Assembly (NCBI GenBank): GCA_903828695.1
Contig: CAIKNE010000116.1
Span: forward strand, 1 to 34,546
Length of the DNA stretch: 34,546 nucleotides
Source: an uncultured Burkholderiales bacterium
Lineage (GTDB): Bacteria; Pseudomonadota; Gammaproteobacteria; Burkholderiales; Burkholderiaceae_C
Reading direction: 5' to 3'
The translations under genes were made by a program, and so were the position numbers. Below, piece by piece: positions 28,438-34,546 of the stretch (positions within the stretch are counted from its first letter, which is position 1; every line of letters begins with the position of its first letter). A model generated the notes under the pieces. That model was not told where the DNA came from, ran no database searches, and was given only the letters and a program-made list of their open reading frames with translations.

Positions 28438-29631
28438 ATGAATATATTTGACGTGAAGAATTCTGGTTGCAACAAGCTCAAATGGGTCGCATGTGCTTTA
28501 GGCTGTTTATTGTCATTCTTTCTGGTTGGAGCTAGCGCCCAGCAACCTCAGGCTCCTGAGGTTGCTGCCAAGGCCTATTTGTTGCTGGACGTGAGTGCAC
28601 ATCAAGTTTTAGCAGAGAAAGGCGCCGATGATCCGGTGGAGCCTGCGTCACTGACAAAATTAATGACCGCTTATTTGGTTTTTGATGCGCTGAGGCTTCA
28701 AAAAATCAACTTGACCCAAACCTTTCCCGTCAGCATTCACGCTTGGAAGGTGGAGGGTTCAAGAATGTTTATAGACCCCAAAATGCAAGTCCCAGTGGAG
28801 GATTTAATCAAGGGCATGATCGTGCAGTCTGGAAACGATGCAACGCTCGTGCTTGCAGAGGGAGTGGGCGGCACCGAGGAGCATTTTGTTCAGATGATGA
28901 ACGCGCAGGCCAAACTTCTCGGCATGAAAAACACTACCTTCAAAAATCCCGAAGGACTCCCCGAGCAAGGACACATAACGACTGCAAGGGATTTGTCAAT
29001 ATTAGCAACTCGCTTGATGCATGACTTCCCCCAGTATGTGGGTTATTACGCCATCAAGAAGTATCGCTACCCGGGGACTCCTGTCTCCAACGAGAACAAT
29101 AGAAACTTACTCCTGTTCAGAGACCCCTCCGTGGACGGACTTAAGACGGGGCACACCGACGCGGCGGGCTACTGCATGATTGCCACGGCCAAGCGTGACT
29201 TCCCCAATTTAGCAGGGCGCAGGCTATTGACCATTATTTTGGGTGCTTCCAGCGATGTTTCACGCGCCAATGAAGCTCAAAAGCTCTTGAACTGGGGCTT
29301 TACAACGTTTGAGGGAATAAAGTTGTATGACGCTGGGCAAGTGGTGCAGGCGCCTCCTGTTTGGCAGGGACGCGAGTCTACTGTGAAGTTGGGACGCAAC
29401 GAGCCCATCGTTGTCGCTGTTCCGCTAGGGCAGGCCGCCAAAATCAAAACCGAAGTGTCTAGGGCTGACCCTTTGTACGCCCCCATTGCAGTTGGACAAG
29501 CGGTTGCCAAGCTGAAGGTCAAATTGGATGAGGTGACGTTACTCGAATTGCCGCTCATGAGTCTTCAAAATGTTGAGCAAGCTGGCTTTTTGGGTAGAAC
29601 TTGGGATTCAATTCGATTGTGGATTAAATGA
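28438..29631 (+). CDS. D-alanyl-D-alanine carboxypeptidase (PBP5/6 family)
   Basis: Periplasmic, membrane-tethered peptidoglycan carboxypeptidase that trims the terminal D-Ala of stem peptides. 397 residues from ATG 28438. The signal peptide ends at about residue 34 (GASA before QQ). The active site is SLTK (S71, K74), SGN (131-133) and KTG (236-238), all intact. The C-terminal beta domain is followed by an amphipathic tail (GRTWDSIRLWIK) for membrane attachment. A TTG at 28426 adds four residues and is less likely. In this family dacA and dacC are hard to tell apart; the Burkholderiales copy is usually called dacC. Downstream is an unexplained 326-bp gap before rpsL. Confidence 0.94.
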   Translation: MNIFDVKNSGCNKLKWVACALGCLLSFFLVGASAQQPQAPEVAAKAYLLLDVSAHQVLAEKGADDPVEPASLTKLMTAYLVFDALRLQKINLTQTFPVSIHAWKVEGSRMFIDPKMQVPVEDLIKGMIVQSGNDATLVLAEGVGGTEEHFVQMMNAQAKLLGMKNTTFKNPEGLPEQGHITTARDLSILATRLMHDFPQYVGYYAIKKYRYPGTPVSNENNRNLLLFRDPSVDGLKTGHTDAAGYCMIATAKRDFPNLAGRRLLTIILGASSDVSRANEAQKLLNWGFTTFEGIKLYDAGQVVQAPPVWQGRESTVKLGRNEPIVVAVPLGQAAKIKTEVSRADPLYAPIAVGQAVAKLKVKLDEVTLLELPLMSLQNVEQAGFLGRTWDSIRLWIK

Positions 29632-29957
29632 GACATGTCGGAGCGGATACACCGCTCATTCTGGTGTTGGCGGGCTTTAAGCACAGCAGCATATGCGGGG
29701 TCGAACATGCCCCCGAACAGATATTCCCAAGGCTCAAGCTCCCAAAAGCCCCTCACACTTGGTACACCCTTTAGGCTGCCAAGCCCACCCCTTCGGCTAT
29801 GGTTTGAGCTGTATTTGGGGTTCGTGAGCCTCTAATTTAGCGTAGAAGCCTGAAGATTTACCTTTTAAATCAGGTTAAAACTGTTATACTAGAAGGCTTT
29901 TCGGAATTTCCCCGAGAAGTTAATAGATTTACGTTATCAACGTTGAGGGACGTTTAA
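29632..29957. other. Unexplained 326-bp region between the PBP5/6 gene and rpsL
   Basis: No recognised gene. It begins with the perfect hairpin GAGCGG-ataca-CCGCTC (29641-29657). The plus strand is open from ATG 29635 to TAA (29833-29835), 66 codons with many Ser and Pro. The minus strand is open for 89 codons from 29831 to 29565, with a GTG at 29756 and a tail that is just antisense of the carboxypeptidase gene. Several further GC-rich pairs are possible (CGGGG/CCCCG around 29694-29715; CCCC/GGGG around 29788-29820). The last ~80 bases hold the rpsL promoter. It may be a structured RNA, a small gene or decayed coding sequence. Confidence 0.5.
29862..29890 (+). promoter_or_regulatory. Predicted promoter of the str cluster (rpsL)
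   Basis: TATACT at 29885-29890 is preceded by TG one base upstream (TGTTATACT, an extended -10). A weak -35, CTTTTA (29862-29867), lies 17 bases upstream. This would start transcription about 60 bases before rpsL. Confidence 0.6.
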
Positions 29958-30335
29958 ATGCCAACCATTAGTCAATTGGTGAGACAAGGACGCACGGTCG
30001 AGAAGATCAAGTCCAAGAGTCCAGCTATGCAAAACTCGCCACAAAGGCGCGGCGTTTGCACACGCGTGTACACCACCACTCCAAAGAAGCCTAACTCTGC
30101 ACTTCGCAAAGTGGCTAAAGTTCGTTTAACCAATGGTTTTGAAGTCATTTCATACATTGGTGGTGAAGGCCATAACCTCCAGGAGCACTCAGTGGTTCTG
30201 GTTCGTGGTGGTCGTGTAAAAGATTTGCCAGGTGTGAGATACCACATCGTGCGTGGATCGCTTGATTTGCAAGGTGTTAAAGACCGTAAGCAGTCACGCT
30301 CCAAGTACGGCGCAAAGCGTCCTAAGAAGGCGTAA
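29958..30335 (+). CDS. rpsL: 30S ribosomal protein S12
   Basis: Decoding-centre protein of the small subunit, 125 residues, full length. The loop [18 protein letters not shown] carries K43 and the loop [14 protein letters not shown] carries K88, both the wild-type lysines at the classical streptomycin positions (42 and 87 in mature numbering). D89 is the residue methylthiolated by RimO in many bacteria. GAGGGA lies 8 bases upstream of ATG 29958. First gene of the str cluster. Confidence 0.98.
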   Translation: MPTISQLVRQGRTVEKIKSKSPAMQNSPQRRGVCTRVYTTTPKKPNSALRKVAKVRLTNGFEVISYIGGEGHNLQEHSVVLVRGGRVKDLPGVRYHIVRGSLDLQGVKDRKQSRSKYGAKRPKKA

Positions 30336-30452
30336 TTCGAATTTCGGGTTTGTAAATCCTGGAGGTTCCCCGGGGTTAATGGCTCGAATTGGATCCTTGT
30401 TCGTTGGTTTTGTGCAATTAATTGTTGCTTGACCAGGGCGGGATTAGTAAGT

Positions 30453-30497
30453 GGCAGTTAGATGGCTGCCGAGGCGATTAAGTTTGATCGCTAACTG
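30453..30497 (+). promoter_or_regulatory. Foldable leader upstream of rpsG (possible S7 site)
   Basis: The 7-bp pair CAGTTAG (30455-30461)/CTAACTG (30491-30497) stacks on CGAT (30475-30478)/ATCG (30487-30490), leaving a 13-nt bulge on the 5' side. A competing hairpin, GGCAG (30453-30457)/CTGCC (30466-30470), shares the same bases. The structure ends 13 bases before the rpsG Shine-Dalgarno GAGG (30511-30514). In E. coli, S7 represses by binding the S12-S7 intercistronic region; this could be the counterpart, by inference. Confidence 0.45.
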
Positions 30498-30522
30498 AAA
30501 TTTTTAAAAAGAGGTAATTGTT

Positions 30523-30993
30523 ATGCCACGTCGTCGTGAAGTCCCTAAACGTGAAATTCTTCCAGATCCAAAGTTTGGAAACGTAGAGCTCTCTAAATTC
30601 ATGAACGTTATCATGGAGAGCGGTAAAAAAGCTGTTGCAGAGCGCATTATTTACGGCGCGCTGGAGCAGATTGAGAAAAAAGCAAACAAAGATCCGCTCG
30701 AACTATTTAGTCTTGCGATCAATAACGTTAAGCCCATGGTTGAGGTTAAGTCCCGCCGAGTGGGTGGCGCAAATTACCAGGTTCCTGTTGAGGTTCGCCC
30801 CGTTCGTCGTCTAGCTTTGTCTATGCGATGGATCAAGGAAGCGGCTCGCAAGCGTGGTGAGAAGTCTATGGCGCTGCGGTTGGCCAATGAATTGCTTGAG
30901 GCCTCAGAAGGCCGCGGTGGAGCAATGAAAAAGCGTGACGAGGTTCACCGTATGGCAGAGGCTAACAAAGCCTTCTCGCATTTCCGTTTCTAA
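30523..30993 (+). CDS. rpsG: 30S ribosomal protein S7
   Basis: Primary 16S rRNA-binding protein that nucleates the 30S head; 156 residues, normal length. [20 protein letters not shown] at the start and the [18 protein letters not shown] block in the middle are diagnostic, as is the C-terminal [15 protein letters not shown]. The ATG is preceded by GAGG with 8-nt spacing. The 187-bp gap from rpsL is long for this cluster (E. coli has about 100) and holds the foldable leader described separately. Confidence 0.98.
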   Translation: MPRRREVPKREILPDPKFGNVELSKFMNVIMESGKKAVAERIIYGALEQIEKKANKDPLELFSLAINNVKPMVEVKSRRVGGANYQVPVEVRPVRRLALSMRWIKEAARKRGEKSMALRLANELLEASEGRGGAMKKRDEVHRMAEANKAFSHFRF

Positions 30994-31007
30994 TTTCCAA
31001 ATAAAAC

Positions 31008-31057
31008 TGACCTTGATTGGATCAATCTCTTTTAAGAGATTGACTCGAGCGAGGTCA
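31008..31057 (+). promoter_or_regulatory. Stem-loop structure between rpsG and fusA
   Basis: A perfect 10-bp pair TCAATCTCTT/AAGAGATTGA (31022-31031 and 31034-31043; realistically 8 bp with a 6-nt loop) is enclosed by an outer pair TGACCT/AGGTCA (31008-31013 and 31052-31057). No T-run follows, so it is more likely an RNA control or processing structure in the fusA leader than a terminator. Confidence 0.5.
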
Positions 31058-31086
31058 AACTTTCTGATTTAAAAAAGGGTAATTCC

Positions 31087-33189
31087 ATGGCTCGCAATAC
31101 TCCTATCGAGCGATATCGCAATATCGGTATCTCTGCTCACATTGATGCTGGAAAAACGACTACGACAGAACGCATTTTGTTTTACACCGGTGTAAACCAC
31201 AAGATCGGTGAAGTTCATGACGGCGCTGCAACCATGGACTGGATGGAGCAAGAGCAAGAGCGCGGAATTACGATCACTTCTGCAGCGACCACTTGTTTTT
31301 GGAAGGGCATGGATTTGTCTTTCCCTGAGCACCGCATCAATATTATTGATACCCCCGGACACGTTGACTTCACCATTGAAGTTGAGCGCTCTATGCGTGT
31401 GTTGGACGGCGCTTGCATGGTTTACTGCGCGGTCGGGGGCGTTCAACCTCAGTCAGAGACGGTGTGGCGTCAAGCTAACAAATACCGCGTGCCACGTTTG
31501 GCTTTTGTAAATAAGATGGACCGCACCGGCGCAAACTTCTTCAAAGTTTACGATCAAATGCGCCTTCGCTTAAAAGCAAACCCAATTCCAATCGTGATAC
31601 CAATAGGTGCCGAAGAGAACTTTACGGGCGTTGTTGACTTGTTGAAAATGAAGGCCATTATTTGGGATGAGGCCTCACAAGGCATGAAGTTTGAGTACCA
31701 AGACATACCTGCTGACTTGGCCGCTACGGCTAAAGAGTGGCGTGAAAAGATGGTCGAGGCTGCGGCTGAGGCATCAGAAGAATTGATGAACAAGTACCTT
31801 GAAGAAGGCGATTTATCTGAAGATGAAATTCGCCTTGGTTTGAGAACAAGAACCATTGGAGGTGAAATTCAGCCAATGCTTTGTGGTACTGCATTTAAAA
31901 ACAAAGGCGTGCAACGTATGTTGGACGCAGTTATTGAGTTAATGCCCTCTCCTTTGGATATTCCGCCTGTTGGTGGTTTGGACGAAGACGAAAAAGAAGT
32001 GCATAGAAAAGCCGATGACAAAGAAAAATTCTCAGCGCTTGCCTTCAAATTGATGACCGATCCATTTGTGGGGCAGTTAACTTTCGTTCGTGTATATTCC
32101 GGAATTTTGTCCAAAGGGGACACCGTCTACAACCCAATTAAGGGAAAGAAGGAGCGTATCGGTCGTATCGTTCAGATGCACGCAAATACACGTCAAGAAG
32201 TAGATGCAATTTGCGCTGGTGACATTGCAGCCTGTGTGGGTCTCAAGGATGTTACAACTGGCGAAACACTTTGCTCACCTGATGACATCATTACATTGGA
32301 GCGCATGGTCTTCCCTGAGCCTGTAATTGCACAGGCGGTTGAGCCCAAGACTAAAGTCGATCAAGAGAAGATGGGTATTGCCCTGCAGCGTTTGGCTGCT
32401 GAGGATCCGTCTTTCCGCGTGAAGACAGATGAGGAGTCTGGTCAAACCATTATTGCGGGTATGGGTGAATTGCACTTAGAGATTATCGTTGACCGCATGA
32501 AGCGCGAATTTGGCGTAGAAGCAAACGTTGGCAAACCACAGGTTGCTTATCGTGAGACGATTCGCAAAACTGTTGAAGACGCAGAAGGAAAGTTTGTTCG
32601 CCAGTCCGGTGGTAAGGGTCAATACGGACACGTTGTTTTCAAGATCGAGCCTAACGAGCCAGGCAAGGGTTTCCAGTTCGTAGACGCAATCAAGGGCGGT
32701 GTTGTTCCCAGAGAATACATTCCTGCAGTTGAGAAAGGCGTTGTGGAAGCATTGACTTCTGGCGTGTTGGCGGGTTACCCAGTGGTTGACGTAAAAGTTA
32801 CGCTCCACTTTGGTTCTTACCATGATGTTGACTCCTCTGAGATGGCCTTCAAAATGGCTGGTATTTTTGGATTCAAGGAGGGCTGCAAGAAAGCTTCTCC
32901 CGTCATTCTTGAGCCCATGATGTCTGTTGAAGTTGAAACACCTGAGGATTACGCCGGTAACGTGATGGGAGATTTGTCATCACGTCGCGGTATGGTTCAG
33001 GGTATGGAAGACATGGTCGGGGGTGGTAAAGCTATTAAGGCCGAAGTTCCACTTTCTGAGATGTTTGGATACTCCACTACGCTTCGCTCCATGTCGCAAG
33101 GTCGCGCAACCTACACTATGGAATTCAAGCACTATACAGAAGCACCGCGTAACGTAGCTGAGGCAATTGTTGCTTCACGCGCTAAGTGA
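31087..33189 (+). CDS. fusA: Elongation factor G
   Basis: Translocase GTPase, 700 residues, full length. The P-loop is [19 protein letters not shown] (about 17-35), switch I contains [13 protein letters not shown]3 is DTPGHVDF and G4 is NKMD. Domains II-V follow, with domain IV containing [21 protein letters not shown] precedes the ATG by about 8 bases. Third gene of the str cluster. Confidence 0.98.
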   Translation: MARNTPIERYRNIGISAHIDAGKTTTTERILFYTGVNHKIGEVHDGAATMDWMEQEQERGITITSAATTCFWKGMDLSFPEHRINIIDTPGHVDFTIEVERSMRVLDGACMVYCAVGGVQPQSETVWRQANKYRVPRLAFVNKMDRTGANFFKVYDQMRLRLKANPIPIVIPIGAEENFTGVVDLLKMKAIIWDEASQGMKFEYQDIPADLAATAKEWREKMVEAAAEASEELMNKYLEEGDLSEDEIRLGLRTRTIGGEIQPMLCGTAFKNKGVQRMLDAVIELMPSPLDIPPVGGLDEDEKEVHRKADDKEKFSALAFKLMTDPFVGQLTFVRVYSGILSKGDTVYNPIKGKKERIGRIVQMHANTRQEVDAICAGDIAACVGLKDVTTGETLCSPDDIITLERMVFPEPVIAQAVEPKTKVDQEKMGIALQRLAAEDPSFRVKTDEESGQTIIAGMGELHLEIIVDRMKREFGVEANVGKPQVAYRETIRKTVEDAEGKFVRQSGGKGQYGHVVFKIEPNEPGKGFQFVDAIKGGVVPREYIPAVEKGVVEALTSGVLAGYPVVDVKVTLHFGSYHDVDSSEMAFKMAGIFGFKEGCKKASPVILEPMMSVEVETPEDYAGNVMGDLSSRRGMVQGMEDMVGGGKAIKAEVPLSEMFGYSTTLRSMSQGRATYTMEFKHYTEAPRNVAEAIVASRAK

Positions 33190-33192
33190 TCT

Positions 33193-33208
33193 GAGTTCAA
33201 AAGAACTC
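33193..33208 (+). promoter_or_regulatory. Hairpin directly after the fusA stop
   Basis: GAGTTC-AAAA-GAACTC, a perfect 6-bp stem with a 4-nt loop, 3 bases after the stop codon. It is followed by a moderately T-rich stretch (TGCTATTGATTTTG), so it may be a partial terminator or a 3'-end stabiliser. Confidence 0.4.
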
Positions 33209-33234
33209 TGCTATTGATTTTGTAATTAACATTG

Positions 33235-33311
33235 GTGCCCCAAAGCCTGGGGCGCTCGTCTGCGACAAAGTGCCATCTTGTTACCCGTGCGAGATGATTC
33301 AGCAACTTTGT
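33235..33311 (+). promoter_or_regulatory. Structured tuf leader
   Basis: Two further foldable elements lie before tuf. GCCCCA-aagcc-TGGGGC (33237-33253) extends by a G-U and a G-C pair to 33235-33255. ACAAAGT (33265-33271)/ACTTTGT (33305-33311) encloses CATCT (33274-33278)/AGATG (33292-33296). Neither is followed by a T-run. Confidence 0.45.
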
Positions 33312-33355
33312 GCAAACGCTAAACCGAACACGGGCTTTGTTCTTTGGAGTAAAAA

Positions 33356-34546
33356 ATGGCAAAAGGCAAATTTGAACGTACCAAGCCACACGTCAACGTG
33401 GGCACAATTGGTCACGTGGACCATGGTAAGACGACGCTAACAGCGGCGATTACAACGGTGTTATCTACAAAGTTTGGTGGCGAGGCGAAGGCCTACGATC
33501 AGATTGATGCGGCGCCAGAAGAGAAAGCGCGTGGAATTACGATTAACACAGCGCACGTTGAGTACGAGACGGCAAACCGTCACTACGCACACGTTGACTG
33601 TCCTGGGCACGCTGATTATGTGAAGAACATGATTACGGGTGCGGCGCAGATGGACGGAGCGATTTTGGTTTGCTCTGCTGCTGATGGACCTATGCCTCAA
33701 ACACGTGAGCACATTTTGTTGGCGCGTCAAGTGGGTGTGCCTTACATCATCGTGTTTTTGAACAAATGCGACATGGTTGACGATGCTGAGTTGCTCGAGC
33801 TCGTTGAGATGGAAGTTCGCGAATTGCTGTCTAAGTACGATTTTCCTGGTGACGACACACCGATCATCAAGGGTTCAGCTAAGTTGGCTATTGAAGGCGA
33901 CAAGGGTGAGCTCGGAGAAGGCGCTATTTTGAAATTGGCTGAGGCATTGGATACATACATACCAACGCCTGAGCGCGCAGTCGACGGCGCGTTTTTGATG
34001 CCTGTAGAGGATGTGTTCTCAATTTCTGGACGCGGCACGGTGGTGACGGGTCGTATTGAGCGCGGCATCGTGAAGGTGGGTGAAGAGATTGAGATTGTGG
34101 GTATCAAGGACACACAGAAGACGACCTGCACGGGTGTTGAGATGTTTAGAAAACTGCTTGACCAAGGTCAAGCGGGCGATAACGTTGGAATATTGCTTCG
34201 CGGAACAAAGCGCGAAGACGTGGAGCGTGGACAAGTGTTGTGTAAGCCTGGATCGATCAAGCCGCACACGCATTTCACGGCTGAGGTGTATGTGTTGTCA
34301 AAAGACGAAGGTGGACGTCACACCCCGTTCTTTAATAACTACAGACCACAGTTTTACTTCCGTACAACGGACGTGACTGGCGCGATTGAGTTGCCAGAAG
34401 GTAAAGAGATGGTGATGCCAGGGGACAACGTATCTATAACAGTTAAGTTGATCAACCCGATTGCGATGGAAGAAGGCCTGAGATTTGCGATCCGTGAGGG
34501 TGGTAAGACTGTGGGTGCGGGCGTTGTTGCAAAAGTTCTGGCTTAA
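33356..34546 (+). CDS. tuf: Elongation factor Tu
   Basis: GTPase that delivers aminoacyl-tRNA to the ribosome, 396 residues, complete and ending exactly at the window edge. The P-loop is [10 protein letters not shown], switch I contains [15 protein letters not shown]3 is [13 protein letters not shown]4 is NKCD and G5 is SAK. Domains II and III follow, ending [21 protein letters not shown] lies about 7 bases before the ATG. Last str gene in the window; a second tuf copy elsewhere is common in this order but cannot be seen here. Confidence 0.98.
   Translation: MAKGKFERTKPHVNVGTIGHVDHGKTTLTAAITTVLSTKFGGEAKAYDQIDAAPEEKARGITINTAHVEYETANRHYAHVDCPGHADYVKNMITGAAQMDGAILVCSAADGPMPQTREHILLARQVGVPYIIVFLNKCDMVDDAELLELVEMEVRELLSKYDFPGDDTPIIKGSAKLAIEGDKGELGEGAILKLAEALDTYIPTPERAVDGAFLMPVEDVFSISGRGTVVTGRIERGIVKVGEEIEIVGIKDTQKTTCTGVEMFRKLLDQGQAGDNVGILLRGTKREDVERGQVLCKPGSIKPHTHFTAEVYVLSKDEGGRHTPFFNNYRPQFYFRTTDVTGAIELPEGKEMVMPGDNVSITVKLINPIAMEEGLRFAIREGGKTVGAGVVAKVLA

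Noticed and set aside
29565-29756. Minus-strand 63-residue ORF as a real gene
   Set aside because: Its last third is antisense to the carboxypeptidase gene, it needs a GTG start and it matches no family I know. It is kept only as part of the unexplained region.
29632-29834. 6S RNA, RNase P RNA, tmRNA or SRP RNA
   Set aside because: I compared remembered signature segments on both strands and found no match to any of the four. A covariance search would be needed to be sure.
31069-31446. Long antisense ORFs within fusA (and similar ones in tuf, mreC, gatB)
   Set aside because: They are shadows of highly conserved genes in other frames, with no family resemblance.

Overview
The window reads as a chromosomal segment of a betaproteobacterium of the order Burkholderiales, with moderate GC content (about half, judged by eye). 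The basis is family-level sequence resemblance and gene order: ilvE / CHCC zinc finger / waaF; xth and pyrE next to gatBAC, which is divergent from mreBCD-mrdA; hemB divergent from hemJ; and the rpsL-rpsG-fusA-tuf (str) cluster. I cannot assign a genus. I see no tRNA, rRNA, CRISPR array, intact insertion sequence or prophage. Almost all of it is core genome. The most accessory-looking part is about 19.1-24.5 kb.

Layout. 1-2.5 kb: tail of an unidentified gene, then ilvE, a CHCC zinc-finger protein and waaF (+). 2.5-6.2 kb (-): ampG, an OmpR-type response regulator and its histidine kinase, joining muropeptide uptake to an envelope-type two-component system. 6.3-8.1 kb: secreted M48 metallopeptidase (+) and convergent trhO (-), overlapping by 4 bp. 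8.1-8.5 kb: non-coding. 8.5-10.9 kb: bdhA (+), xth (-), pyrE (+); xth and pyrE start 13 bp apart around a palindrome that supplies both Shine-Dalgarno sequences. 11-14.2 kb: gatCAB operon (-), with 4-bp overlaps. 14.4-19.1 kb: mreB-mreC-mreD-mrdA (+) for rod shape; rodA is not next in line. 19.1-24.5 kb: TauE/SafE-type permease, GMC flavin oxidoreductase, short-chain dehydrogenase (-), then a kappa-GST/HCCA-isomerase-like protein and a dienelactone-hydrolase-like protein (+), possibly a small catabolic group. 24.5-29.6 kb: hemB (-) divergent from a compact set hemJ, vanZ-like, [2Fe-2S] thioredoxin-like ferredoxin, alpha/beta hydrolase and a PBP5/6-type carboxypeptidase (+). 29.6-29.96 kb: a gene-free but structured stretch that is open on both strands. 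29.96-34.5 kb: the str cluster, with structured intergenic leaders; the window ends exactly at the tuf stop codon.

Functional themes are cell envelope and wall (waaF, ampG, two-component system, mreBCD, mrdA, dac), translation (gatCAB, trhO, rpsL, rpsG, fusA, tuf) and core metabolism (ilvE, bdhA, pyrE, hemB, hemJ). I did not find a clear new defence or mobile system. The signals most worth checking are the unexplained element at 29632-29834, the mirror-image ribosome-binding palindrome between xth and pyrE, the foldable leader in front of rpsG, and the ferredoxin-like gene grouped with hemJ. Several starts appear to be TTG (xth, the GMC oxidoreductase, the SDR), so automated start calls here deserve care.
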